This document shows positions 9,461-17,099 of a DNA stretch of 64,000 nt, piece after piece. The translations under genes were made by a program, and so were the position numbers. The notes beneath the pieces are model-generated. The model did not search any database, was not told the DNA's origin, and saw only the letters and a program-made list of their open reading frames with translations. Source of the DNA: Kribbella pratensis (GTDB lineage Bacteria > Actinomycetota > Actinomycetes > Propionibacteriales > Kribbellaceae); contig NZ_SODU01000002.1 in assembly GCF_004366075.1 (NCBI RefSeq), positions 1,364,758 through 1,428,757 on the forward strand. The letters are read 5' to 3'. How positions within the stretch are numbered: the first letter of the stretch is position 1; each line of letters starts with the position of its first letter.

Positions 9461-9481
9461 TGACCTCGAGGTGTTGGGTCA
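9461..9481 (+). promoter_or_regulatory. Possible ArsR operator upstream of the ars operon
   Basis: TGACC (9461-9465) and GGTCA (9477-9481) form an inverted repeat with an 11-bp spacer ending one base before the GTG start. The geometry equals the inverted repeat at 12795-12817 in front of the second arsR. Evidence is symmetry and position only. Confidence 0.35.
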
Positions 9482-10183
9482 GTGATTATTGAGGCAATGG
9501 GTGTTGAGCGGAATTCTCTGGTTGAGCGGGCGCGGGTTTATGCGGCGCTGGGGGATGCGGCGCGGTTGGCGGTTGTCGATGCGTTGGGGGTGGGGGATGC
9601 GGCGCCGGGGGAGTTGGGGGCGTTGTTGGGGATGCCGACGAATTTGGTGGCGCATCACTTGAAGGTGTTGGAGGAGGCTGGGCTGGTCGTTCGGGGGCGG
9701 TCCGAGGGGGATCAGCGGCGGACGTATGTGCGGTTGGTGCCGGAGCGGTTGGCGTCGGTGGCTAGTCCGTCGCTGGAGGGTGTGCCGCGGGTGGTGTTCG
9801 TTTGTACGCAGAACTCGGCGCGGTCGCAGTTAGCTGCGGCGATCTGGGAACGGCATAGTCGGGTGCCGGCGGCGTCGGCGGGGACGCGGCCGGCGGAGCG
9901 GGTGCATCCGCGGGCGGTGAAGGTGGCTCGGCGGCGCGGGCTCGACCCGACGTCGTGGCGCACCGCGCAAGTGAGCGACGTGCTCAAGCGCGATGATTTG
10001 GTGATCGCGGTGTGCGATATCGCGTATGAGCATCTGCCGGCGGAGACGCGGCCGCGGGTGCACTGGTCGGTGCCGGATCCGGCGGCGAAGGACACGGACG
10101 CGGCGTTCGAGGCGGCGTACGACGAGATCGCCGGCCGGATCGATCGGCTGGCGCCACTGGTTTCGAAGGGGACGGCATCATGA
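9482..10183 (+). CDS. ArsR repressor fused to arsenate reductase (ArsR-ArsC)
   Basis: A 233-residue fusion. Residues 10-90 are an ArsR winged helix (ARVYAALGDAARLAVVDAL, NLVAHHLKVLEEAGLV). Residues 103-230 are a low-molecular-weight-phosphatase-type arsenate reductase with the P-loop CTQNSAR, giving Cys108 and Arg114 of CX5R, and the later VPDP segment. It would both sense arsenic and reduce arsenate to arsenite. GTG at 9482 is used; the ATG at 9497 is an alternative. Codon use differs from the neighbours, with many TTG, GTT and GAT codons and a rare TTA Leu codon at 9830-9832, which hints at recent acquisition or at translation control by a rare leucyl tRNA. It heads the arsenic operon. Confidence 0.9.
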   Translation: MIIEAMGVERNSLVERARVYAALGDAARLAVVDALGVGDAAPGELGALLGMPTNLVAHHLKVLEEAGLVVRGRSEGDQRRTYVRLVPERLASVASPSLEGVPRVVFVCTQNSARSQLAAAIWERHSRVPAASAGTRPAERVHPRAVKVARRRGLDPTSWRTAQVSDVLKRDDLVIAVCDIAYEHLPAETRPRVHWSVPDPAAKDTDAAFEAAYDEIAGRIDRLAPLVSKGTAS

Positions 10184-10248
10184 CCGACCGAGAGGACCTG
10201 TCGCTCGCGTTGCCTTCGGGAGCAGTTTGGCGAGGCGATGGTGAGTAG
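10180..10248 (+). CDS. Short 22-codon ORF translationally coupled in ars operon
   Basis: An ATG at 10180 overlaps the stop of the ArsR-ArsC fusion (ATGA) and opens a 22-codon frame that ends with TAG at 10246-10248, three bases before the GTG of the aquaporin gene. It may be a coupling leader peptide that carries ribosomes to the aquaporin start, or the remnant of a lost gene. No domain is recognisable, and no translation evidence exists beyond the overlap. Confidence 0.3.
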   Translation: MTDREDLSLALPSGAVWRGDGE

Positions 10249-10251
10249 CCG

Positions 10252-10989
10252 GTGAGCGTGACGCCGCTGTGGCGTCGGGTGGTTGCCGAGGGCATCGGAA
10301 CTGGTCTACTCGTCACGGTCGTCGTCGGGTCAGGTATCGCGGCGGCCAAGTTGTCGCCGGACGATGTCGGGCTTCAGTTGCTCGAGAACGCGTTCGCTAT
10401 CGCGCTCGGTCTGGCCGTGCTGATCTTGATGATCGGCCCGGTGTCGGGCGCGCACTTCAACCCGGTGGTCTCGGCCGTGGACTGGTGGCTCGGACGTCGG
10501 ACCGGGACCGGTCTGACCGCTCGGGATCTCGGTGCGTACATCCCAGCACAGATCATCGGCGCGGTGCTGGGTGCCGTGCTTGCCAATCTGATGTACGGCG
10601 AGGCCGCGGTGTCGTGGTCCACGACGGAGCGGACTGCGCCGCACCTGTGGCTGGGTGAGGTCGTCGCGACAGCCGGGCTGATCGTCCTGATCTTCGCCCT
10701 GGCTGCATCAGGTCGCGCAGCGGTGGCGCCTGCTGCGGTCGGTGCGTACATCGGGTCGGCGTACTGGTTCACCTCGTCGACGTCGTTCGCCAACCCGGCG
10801 GTCACGATCGGGCGGGCGTTCAGCGACACGTTCGCCGGTATCGCCCCGGGCTCGTTGCCGGGCTTCGTGATCGCTCAGATTGCCGGAGCCGCTGCCGGAG
10901 TGGGCGTGCTGGCCGTGCTGTATCCACAGGCCGGACGAGCCGCGGACGATGTTGTCACTTCTCATACCGAGACTGGAGCCTCCAAGTGA
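10252..10989 (+). CDS. MIP-family aquaglyceroporin (AqpS-like, arsenite channel)
   Basis: A 245-residue channel of the aquaporin superfamily with six hydrophobic segments and both asparagine boxes: HFNPVVS and FANPAVT, the first carrying a conservative NPV variant. In bacteria such as Sinorhizobium an aquaporin next to arsC lets arsenite, made by the reductase, leave down its gradient. Its position between two arsenate reductase genes supports the same role here. Start GTG 10252 follows the 22-codon ORF by three bases; its stop overlaps the next GTG (10986) by 4 bp, so the three genes are likely one transcript. Confidence 0.9.
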   Translation: MSVTPLWRRVVAEGIGTGLLVTVVVGSGIAAAKLSPDDVGLQLLENAFAIALGLAVLILMIGPVSGAHFNPVVSAVDWWLGRRTGTGLTARDLGAYIPAQIIGAVLGAVLANLMYGEAAVSWSTTERTAPHLWLGEVVATAGLIVLIFALAASGRAAVAPAAVGAYIGSAYWFTSSTSFANPAVTIGRAFSDTFAGIAPGSLPGFVIAQIAGAAAGVGVLAVLYPQAGRAADDVVTSHTETGASK

Positions 10990-11384
10990 GCAAGCCAAGT
11001 GTTCTGTTCGTCTGTGTCCACAATGCCGGGCGGTCGCAGATGGCCGCCGGGTGGTTGCGGCATCTGGCGGGGGACTCGGTCGAGGTCCGCTCGGCCGGAT
11101 CGGAGCCGAAGGAGCAGATCAATCCGGTCGCTGTCGAGGCGATGCGCGAGGTCGGCATCGACATCACGGGCGCCGTGCCGAAGCGCCTGGAGACCGAGGC
11201 CGTTCGGGAGAGCGATGTCATCGTGACGATGGGCTGCGGCGACGCCTGTCCGATCTTTCCCGGCAAGCGCTACGAGGACTGGGAGCTGACGGATCCCGCC
11301 GGTCAGCCGATCGAGGTCGTACGTCGGGTCCGCGACGAGATCCGTGGTCGGATCGAGAAGCTCCTCGGGGAGCTTCAAGTGTGA
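10986..11384 (+). CDS. arsC: Arsenate reductase, thioredoxin-coupled type
   Basis: A 132-residue enzyme that reduces arsenate to arsenite. The P-loop CVHNAGRS places Cys10 and Arg16, and the redox pair Cys84/Cys88 in MGCGDACP completes the three-cysteine cascade of the thioredoxin-linked (ArsC type, pI258-like) group. The GTG at 10986 overlaps the aquaporin stop by 4 bp, indicating coupled translation. It ends 5 bp from the convergent ArsO-like gene. It is distinct in sequence from the ArsC half of the upstream fusion, so the operon carries two arsenate reductases. Confidence 0.93.
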   Translation: MSKPSVLFVCVHNAGRSQMAAGWLRHLAGDSVEVRSAGSEPKEQINPVAVEAMREVGIDITGAVPKRLETEAVRESDVIVTMGCGDACPIFPGKRYEDWELTDPAGQPIEVVRRVRDEIRGRIEKLLGELQV

Positions 11385-11389
11385 CGAGT

Positions 11390-12433
11390 TCACAGGTCGC
11401 GGACGAGATCGCGGGCGGTGCGGCCGGCGCCGATGAGTGTGGCCGAGGCCGGCCCGGTCCAGTCGCCGTACCCGATCAGATGCAGGCGTGGTTCCTTGAT
11501 TGCCTGCGTGCCGTCGGTCGGGATCAGGCCGTCCGGCGCGCGCAGGCCGAGACCGGCGAGGTGGCCGAGCGCGGGGCGGAAGCCGGTGCACCAGATGATC
11601 GTGTCGAACGATGACTCGGTGCCGTCGGGCCACCGGACACCGTGGTCGACCAGGCGGGTGAAGGGCCGGCGCGCGTGCAGTACGCCGCGCTCGCGAGCCT
11701 CGCGCACATTCTCGACCATCACGATGTCACCGAGACCGGCGACGCCAGTGGTGTCGGATTCACCGCGCAGGCGGGCTTTGTGCCGTTCGGTCGCGATCTC
11801 GAACAGTGCGCGCCCGTCGACCTCATCCGGTAGGAACCGTGGCGGACGCAATGTCACCCAGGTCGTCTCGGCCACCAGCGAGACCTCGGCAAGGATCTGA
11901 GCGGCTGAGTTTCCGCCGCCGACGATCAGGACCCGTCGGCCCCTGACATCCGACGCACTTCGGTAGTCGGCGGTGTGGAGCTGGTGGCCGGCGAAGGTTC
12001 CCGGATAGTGCGGGACGAAGGGCCTCGACCAGGTTCCCGTCGCCGAGATGACGTGCTCCGCCGGCCAGTCGCCGCTGTTGGTGTGTACGACGAGTTCATC
12101 GATGCCGCGGTTGACGGATCGGACGGCGACGGATCGACGTACGTCGAGCTGGTAGCGGTCCTCGTACCGGGTGAGGTAGTCGACCACGTGTGATGCCAAG
12201 GGGTAGCCGCTGTCGCCGGTCCAAGGCGGCATCATCCAGCCGGGCAGAGACGAGTACTGGGTGGGGGAGAAGGTTCGCAGCGTCGGCCACATGCGGGCCC
12301 ACGCACCGCCAGGTTCGGCCGCCGCGTCCAGGATCGCGAAATCCTTGCCAGGAACCAGGCCGGATCGGCGGAGGTAGAACCCGGTCGCGAGACCTGCCTG
12401 ACCACCGCCGATCACCACGGCGCGGAACGTCAC
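11390..12433 (-). CDS. ArsO-like flavin-dependent monooxygenase
   Basis: A 347-residue flavoprotein of the class B monooxygenase fold. The FAD-binding GGGQAG is at residues 8-13 and the second, NADPH-binding GGGNSA lies near residue 174. An ATGTW motif and the late WCTGFRPAL motif complete the picture. Homologues adjacent to ars genes are named ArsO, but their reaction is not firmly established. The gene follows the divergent arsR by 9 bp on the minus strand, so it is likely co-transcribed with that repressor and induced by arsenite. Confidence 0.8.
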   Translation of the reverse strand: MTFRAVVIGGGQAGLATGFYLRRSGLVPGKDFAILDAAAEPGGAWARMWPTLRTFSPTQYSSLPGWMMPPWTGDSGYPLASHVVDYLTRYEDRYQLDVRRSVAVRSVNRGIDELVVHTNSGDWPAEHVISATGTWSRPFVPHYPGTFAGHQLHTADYRSASDVRGRRVLIVGGGNSAAQILAEVSLVAETTWVTLRPPRFLPDEVDGRALFEIATERHKARLRGESDTTGVAGLGDIVMVENVREARERGVLHARRPFTRLVDHGVRWPDGTESSFDTIIWCTGFRPALGHLAGLGLRAPDGLIPTDGTQAIKEPRLHLIGYGDWTGPASATLIGAGRTARDLVRDL

Positions 12434-12442
12434 GGAGACGAG

Positions 12443-12787
12443 TCAGACCGCTGCGGGAACAGACAAGAGCGTCGAAAGCCAGGTGAGGCGCTCAGGCAGA
12501 GGCCAGTAGTAGACCCAGGTGCCGCGGCGCTCGCAGTCGACCAGACCCGCCTCGCGGAGCACCTTCAAGTGGTGCGAGATGGTCGGGCCGCTCACCTCGA
12601 AGTGTGGCGTGATGTCGCAGACGCAGACCTCATCACCGGCCGAAGCGATGATCGACATCAGCCGCAGCCGGATCGGGTCGGAGAGTGCCTTGAACACCGC
12701 CGCACCCTCCGCAGCCTGCTCCGGACCGAGGGCAGCCTCGGAGATCGGCGTGCAGCACGAGTTGAGGACCGGCAGCTGATTCGACAT
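12443..12787 (-). CDS. arsR: ArsR-family arsenic-responsive repressor
   Basis: A 114-residue winged-helix repressor. The CVCD motif (Cys55, Cys57) lies in the alpha3 position used for As(III) binding in the classical group, and a vicinal pair Cys11-Cys12 near the N-terminus could provide a further ligand, as in Corynebacterium ArsR. The recognition helix is in GPTISHHLKVLREAGLV. An inverted repeat just upstream (12795-12817) lies between it and the divergent flavoprotein gene, so it probably controls both directions. The start ATG at 12787 is 8 bp from that repeat. Confidence 0.9.
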   Translation of the reverse strand: MSNQLPVLNSCCTPISEAALGPEQAAEGAAVFKALSDPIRLRLMSIIASAGDEVCVCDITPHFEVSGPTISHHLKVLREAGLVDCERRGTWVYYWPLPERLTWLSTLLSVPAAV

Positions 12788-12794
12788 GGATCTA

Positions 12795-12817
12795 TCTTGA
12801 CTCTTGTCGAATCAAGA
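12795..12817. promoter_or_regulatory. Candidate ArsR operator
   Basis: TCTTGA (12795-12800) and TCAAGA (12812-12817) form an inverted repeat with an 11-bp spacer, in the unusually AT-rich 78-bp gap between divergent arsR and the flavoprotein gene. ArsR-family operators usually are 12-2-12 inverted repeats, which this geometry fits. Confidence 0.6.
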
Positions 12818-12865
12818 GGCAAGCTTCGTGATTAGACAAGCATCTAGACAGCGCGGAGGATGATC

Positions 12866-14245
12866 GTGACAGAGCCGGTGGTAGTCATCGGAGCGGGCCC
12901 GGTGGGACTGGCCGCGGCGGCCCACCTGGCCGAACGCGGACTGGAGTTCCTGGTGCTGGAATCCGGACCGGGCGTCGCGGCCGCGATCGACGAGTGGCGG
13001 CACGTGAAGCTGTTCAGCCCGTGGCGCTACGACATCGACGAAGCCGCGCGCCGGCTGCTGGAGGACAGCGGCTGGATCGCGCCCGACCTGGACGAGCTGC
13101 CGACCGGCGGCGACCTGATCGACGAGTATCTGGCGCCGCTGGCGAAGACCCTCGCGGACAGGATCCGGTACGGCGCTCAGGTGATCGCGGTGACCCGTGT
13201 CGGATACGACCGCATCCGTACGGCGGGCCGCGAATCAGCGCCGTTCCTGCTGCGCCTCGCGGACGGCGAAGAGGTGTTGGCCTCGGCCGTGATCGACGCG
13301 GCGGGGACCTGGCGCCGCCCGAACGTTCTTGGCGCATCGGGGATCCCGGCCCGTGGCGAGGACGAGACGGCCGATGCGATCGCACACGCGCTGCCAGACG
13401 TGTTCGGGCGCGATCGTGACCGTTTCGTGGGTCGTCGTACGGCGGTTGTCGGCGCCGGTCACTCTGCTGCGACGACGCTGCTCGAGCTCGGTGAACTGGC
13501 CGAGCACGAACCGGGTACCGAGGTGGTCTGGGTCGTTCGGGGAACCGACCAAGCGCGGACGTACGGCGGTGGCGACGGGGACGAACTGCCCGCGCGGGGT
13601 GCTCTCGGCGCGCGGCTGAAGGCGCTGGTGCAGTCGGGCCGCGTCGAGTTGGTGAGCAGCTTCCGCACCGAGTCGTTGACCCGTACGGCGGACGGCCGGG
13701 TGGAACTGGCCGCTGGGGACCAGCGCGTCGTGGTGGACACCGTGGTGAACTCGACCGGGTTCCGGCCCGACCACGACATGGTCGGCGAACTGCGGCTGGA
13801 TCTGGATCCGATCCTGGGTTCGACGCGGGCGCTGGCGCCGTTGATCGACCCGAACCAGCACTCCTGCGGGACCGTTCCGCCGCACGGCGTCGACGAGTTG
13901 GCCCACCCGGAGCCCGGGTACTACGCGGTTGGCGCGAAGTCCTACGGCCGGGCGCCGACGTTCCTGCTCGCGACGGGCTACGAGCAGGCTCGCTCGGTCG
14001 TGGCCGCGTTGGCCGGCGACTGGGAGGCCGCGCGTGACGTCCAGCTGAACCTGCCGGAAACCGGCGTGTGCTCGTCGAACCTCGCGTACGGCGACTCCAC
14101 GGATGAGGCCGGGGGCGGCTGCTGTGGCCCAGCACCGGTCAGCATCGAAGCGCCGGTGAGTCGAGGCCTCGCAACCGGCATCAGCGGTGGACTGCTGACC
14201 GTCGTCGAGGCCAAGCCCAGCACCCAAGCCGGCTGCTGCGGCTGA
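12866..14245 (+). CDS. Arsenic-island FAD-dependent oxidoreductase with Cys-Cys tail
   Basis: A 459-residue flavoprotein with FAD-binding GAGPVG near the start and a second GAGHSA near residue 195, related to thioredoxin-reductase-like and class B monooxygenase folds. The C-terminal 45 residues carry two vicinal cysteine pairs, GGGCCGP and a terminal QAGCCG, suited to bind As(III). GTG 12866 is preferred to ATG 12860 because GGAGG (12855-12859) abuts the ATG but sits 6 bp from the GTG. The stop overlaps the MFS gene start by one base (TGATG). Substrate and reaction are unknown; an arsenical or metalloid substrate is inferred from context. Confidence 0.75.
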   Translation: MTEPVVVIGAGPVGLAAAAHLAERGLEFLVLESGPGVAAAIDEWRHVKLFSPWRYDIDEAARRLLEDSGWIAPDLDELPTGGDLIDEYLAPLAKTLADRIRYGAQVIAVTRVGYDRIRTAGRESAPFLLRLADGEEVLASAVIDAAGTWRRPNVLGASGIPARGEDETADAIAHALPDVFGRDRDRFVGRRTAVVGAGHSAATTLLELGELAEHEPGTEVVWVVRGTDQARTYGGGDGDELPARGALGARLKALVQSGRVELVSSFRTESLTRTADGRVELAAGDQRVVVDTVVNSTGFRPDHDMVGELRLDLDPILGSTRALAPLIDPNQHSCGTVPPHGVDELAHPEPGYYAVGAKSYGRAPTFLLATGYEQARSVVAALAGDWEAARDVQLNLPETGVCSSNLAYGDSTDEAGGGCCGPAPVSIEAPVSRGLATGISGGLLTVVEAKPSTQAGCCG

Positions 14246-15462
14246 TGACGACGACTCCGGGTCTGGCCACTCGTGCAGTGGTCAGACCCGGACGGCTGGT
14301 CGGGACGCTCGCAGTCACACAAACGGTCGGGTACGGCGTTCTGTACTACGCCTTCAGCGTGATCCTCGGCCCGATGAGCAACGACCTCGGGATCTCGCAC
14401 ACCACGGCAGCGGGCGCGCTGACTCTCGCGGTCCTGATGTCAGGTCTGCTGTCGATACCGGTCGGCCGCTGGCTTGATGCCCGGGGCGGCCACGCGTTGA
14501 TGACGGTGGGATCCGTAGTCGGCGCGGTGGCGGTGTTCGGGTGGTCCCAGGTCCACAGCGCCGCACAGCTCTACTTGGTTTTTGTGCTCATCGGAGTCGC
14601 GTCGGCGATGGTGTTGTACGAGCCGGCCTTCGCGGTGGTCGTGGCAGCGACGGAGCCGGCGCGGCGGGCGAAGGCGCTGCTCGGTGTCACGCTGGTCGCT
14701 GGATTCGCCAGTTCGATCTTCATCCCGCTCACCGGGCAGCTGGTCGATCGGATCGATTGGCGTCGCGCGCTCGTCGTACTCGCGGTCCTCCTGGCTGCAC
14801 TGACCGTTCCTCTGCACGCCTTCGGGCTGCGGCGCACCGCTGCGGCGGGTCATCGCGCACGACGTTCGCGCACGTCGCCTGCCCGGGTGCTGCATGATCC
14901 GGCGTTCTGGTTGCTTGCGGCAACCTTCGTCCTGCATGGCGCGGCGCTGGCCGTCATCGCCGTACACCTGGTGCAGTACCTGACCAGCCTCGGTCATCCG
15001 GCCGTCGTCGCCGCCACGCTCGCCGGGTTGCTCGGGTTGTTGTCGGTCACGGGCCGGGTCGTCACCACGTTGTCCACCCGTTGGTTGCCGATGGCGACGA
15101 TCGTCGGGTGCATCCTTGTCGGACAAGGCATTGCGATGTCATTGCTGCCTGTCGTCGGGCGGCAGTTGCTCGGAGCGATCGGCTGCCTGGTGCTGTTCGG
15201 TCTCGGTTTCGGGGTTGCGTCGATCGCCACACCGGCGATCCTGCTCGACCGGTACGGCGCCACCGGATACGGCACGATCGCGGGCACACTGGCCGCCCCG
15301 ATCCTGATCGCGAAGGCCACCGCACCTCTCGGCGGCGCGCTGCTCGCCGCCGCGGTGGGTTACCGGACACTCGTCCTGCTGGTTGCTGCCGCGTGCGTCG
15401 TGGCGGGCGTGCTGCTGTTCGTCGTACGGCGGATGCCCACCGAGGACCTCCGTCCAGTGTGA
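14245..15462 (+). CDS. MFS transporter of the arsenic island
   Basis: A 405-residue major facilitator protein with twelve hydrophobic segments and the loop 2-3 motif GRWLDARGG. It is translationally coupled to the upstream Cys-tailed flavoprotein (TGATG overlap). Family knowledge: MFS members in ars clusters (for example ArsJ) export arsenic metabolites rather than free arsenite. By context it may export the product of the flavoprotein; this is inference. The last 400 bp are also an open frame on the other strand as the tail of the DinB gene. Confidence 0.85.
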   Translation: MTTTPGLATRAVVRPGRLVGTLAVTQTVGYGVLYYAFSVILGPMSNDLGISHTTAAGALTLAVLMSGLLSIPVGRWLDARGGHALMTVGSVVGAVAVFGWSQVHSAAQLYLVFVLIGVASAMVLYEPAFAVVVAATEPARRAKALLGVTLVAGFASSIFIPLTGQLVDRIDWRRALVVLAVLLAALTVPLHAFGLRRTAAAGHRARRSRTSPARVLHDPAFWLLAATFVLHGAALAVIAVHLVQYLTSLGHPAVVAATLAGLLGLLSVTGRVVTTLSTRWLPMATIVGCILVGQGIAMSLLPVVGRQLLGAIGCLVLFGLGFGVASIATPAILLDRYGATGYGTIAGTLAAPILIAKATAPLGGALLAAAVGYRTLVLLVAAACVVAGVLLFVVRRMPTEDLRPV

Positions 15463-15961
15463 GTTGCTTGCGGTGGAAGTCGTAGTGCTGGGTCGGGAAG
15501 TGATAGACGTCAGCCAGGGTCATGTAGTCCTTGAAGAACGGATCCCACCGGGTCGGATAGTGCATGCCCCGGGCCAGGTCGGCGTCGGTTTCGGCGTCGA
15601 GCCGCCGGTGAAGCTTGTCGATGACGTGGTCGAACATCACGACCATGCGAGCCGGGCTGACCGTGCGGCCGGCGGCGTACGAGCCGAGGAAGTTGACCTC
15701 GTCGAACGGCCGGGTTCCTGCATTCAGCAATCGTGCATACGTGCGACTTGCTCCGCGGGGCAGCCGACCGAAGACACGAACCAGCCCGAGCAGCGCACGG
15801 ACGATCAAGTAGCCCAGCAGCATGTGAAACAGCAGTTGGCGGTTGTTCCACCGCGTGCCGTTCGAGGCTCTGCGCAGTACGTCGTCGTCCGCCGACTCGA
15901 CCAGCCGTCGGAAATCGGCGCGAACCCGCTCGAGTTCCTCGTGCACCGACGTCCTGTCCAT
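15062..15961 (-). CDS. DinB-family protein with antisense-overlapping tail
   Basis: Residues 1-168 form a DinB-like four-helix bundle (VHEELERVRADFRRLVE, WNNRQLLFHMLLG, then ADVYHFPTQHYDFHRKQL), the whole length of ordinary family members, and histidines at helix positions could bind metal. The frame does not stop where the domain ends (about 15457) but continues for 131 more codons opposite the MFS gene; that tail is Arg/Pro-rich and looks like antisense sequence. Either a stop codon or reading frame was lost, or the tail is translated. Starts at ATG 15961. Function unknown. Confidence 0.7.
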   Translation of the reverse strand: MDRTSVHEELERVRADFRRLVESADDDVLRRASNGTRWNNRQLLFHMLLGYLIVRALLGLVRVFGRLPRGASRTYARLLNAGTRPFDEVNFLGSYAAGRTVSPARMVVMFDHVIDKLHRRLDAETDADLARGMHYPTRWDPFFKDYMTLADVYHFPTQHYDFHRKQLTLDGGPRWASAVRRTAARPPRRTRQQPAGRVSGNPPRRRAARRREVRWPSRSGSGRPVCPRSCRIRWRRTGRAGSPVWRSTQPRNRDRTAPGSRSLRATAARRQAAMTSQCLVRQGCTRRSSPSATNGWTTW

Positions 15962-16002
15962 AGCTCCATCATGTGCTGTGGAACCTCGTTCGGTCAGCAG
16001 GC

Positions 16003-16920
16003 TCAGGGCTGGGGTTTCATCGCGATGATGGTCTTGCCGCGGGTGCGTTCTGCGAAGGTGGCGGGGACTGCATCCAGGTCGCGGACGGCTGTGACAAGCG
16101 GTGTGAGCCTTCCGTCGCGTACGCGAGCAGCAAACTGAGCTGTCTGTTCGCGGTGGGGCTCGACAACGAAGAAGATTGACCTGCCGTCGCGCGGGTGGAC
16201 GGTCGGTGGTTCGGCGACACTGACGAGGGTTCCGCCCGGGCGCAGCAGTGCAGTGGAGCGGTCGCGGATCTCGCCGCCGATCACGTCGAACACCACGTCG
16301 ACCTCCCCGGCGTCCTCGAGGCGATCGCTGTCCAGGTCGAGGAACTCCTGGGCGCCGAGGGAGCTGACCAGGTCCCGGTCGGCAGTCCGGCCGGTGCCGA
16401 TGATGTGTGCTCCGGTCTCGCGGGCCAGTTGTACGGCGACGGAGCCGACGGAACCGCCGGCGCCGTGGATGAGGACGGATTGACCTGCTTGCAGGTGAGC
16501 GTGGTCGAACAGCGCTTGCCAGGCTGTCAGACCGGGCATCGGGAGAGCGGCCCCGGTGACGTGGTCGATGTCGGCAGGGAGAGGAGCCAGGTTGCGGGCC
16601 TCCACGGCGGTGTACTCGGCGAGCGAGCCGTTGCGGGCCCAGTCGGTCAGCCCGAAGACCCGCTGGCCGATCCTGAGTCCCGTCGTACCGTAGCCGAGCT
16701 CGACGACCACACCTGACACCTCGTGGCCGATGACACTTGGGGTACGGTCGCGGCCGGCGCGGTCGGTCCAGGTCGCGGGCCAGTCCGGCTCGGTTCGGAT
16801 GAAGCCGGCGGCGTGCACCTCCACGATGACGTCGTTCTCGGCGGCGTGGGGGTAGGGCAGCTCGGTCAGGGACAGCCCGTAGCCATCGGCCTCGCGGTCC
16901 CGGACAGTGATGGCACGCAT
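16003..16920 (-). CDS. NADP-dependent zinc-free alcohol dehydrogenase/quinone oxidoreductase family protein
   Basis: A 305-residue medium-chain dehydrogenase/reductase. It has the GroES-like N-terminal fold with IGHEVSGVVVELG, the Rossmann motif GAGGSVGSVAVQLA, and the C-terminal end GKTIIAMKP. Structural zinc cysteines are absent, which places it with the quinone-oxidoreductase subgroup that uses NADPH. ATG 16920 is the start because the conserved MRAITVRDR begins there; the frame is open upstream without domain content. The substrate is unknown. It is divergent from the lipoprotein gene at 17100. Confidence 0.87.
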   Translation of the reverse strand: MRAITVRDREADGYGLSLTELPYPHAAENDVIVEVHAAGFIRTEPDWPATWTDRAGRDRTPSVIGHEVSGVVVELGYGTTGLRIGQRVFGLTDWARNGSLAEYTAVEARNLAPLPADIDHVTGAALPMPGLTAWQALFDHAHLQAGQSVLIHGAGGSVGSVAVQLARETGAHIIGTGRTADRDLVSSLGAQEFLDLDSDRLEDAGEVDVVFDVIGGEIRDRSTALLRPGGTLVSVAEPPTVHPRDGRSIFFVVEPHREQTAQFAARVRDGRLTPLVTAVRDLDAVPATFAERTRGKTIIAMKPQP

Positions 16921-17099
16921 TTGAAGATCCTTCGCACTGGTCGTAATGATGGTTCTCCTCCGACCGTAGGCAGACGTGGCCCGCGATCGCTGGGCCATTC
17001 CGAGGTGGTTTCGATGGGCCACCTGCGCAGCCCGGCAGGTCACTGAGGTGGACGGCGGGCGTGGGTGGGCGTGCGCCGTTGGCTTGCTACCGTCGGCTG

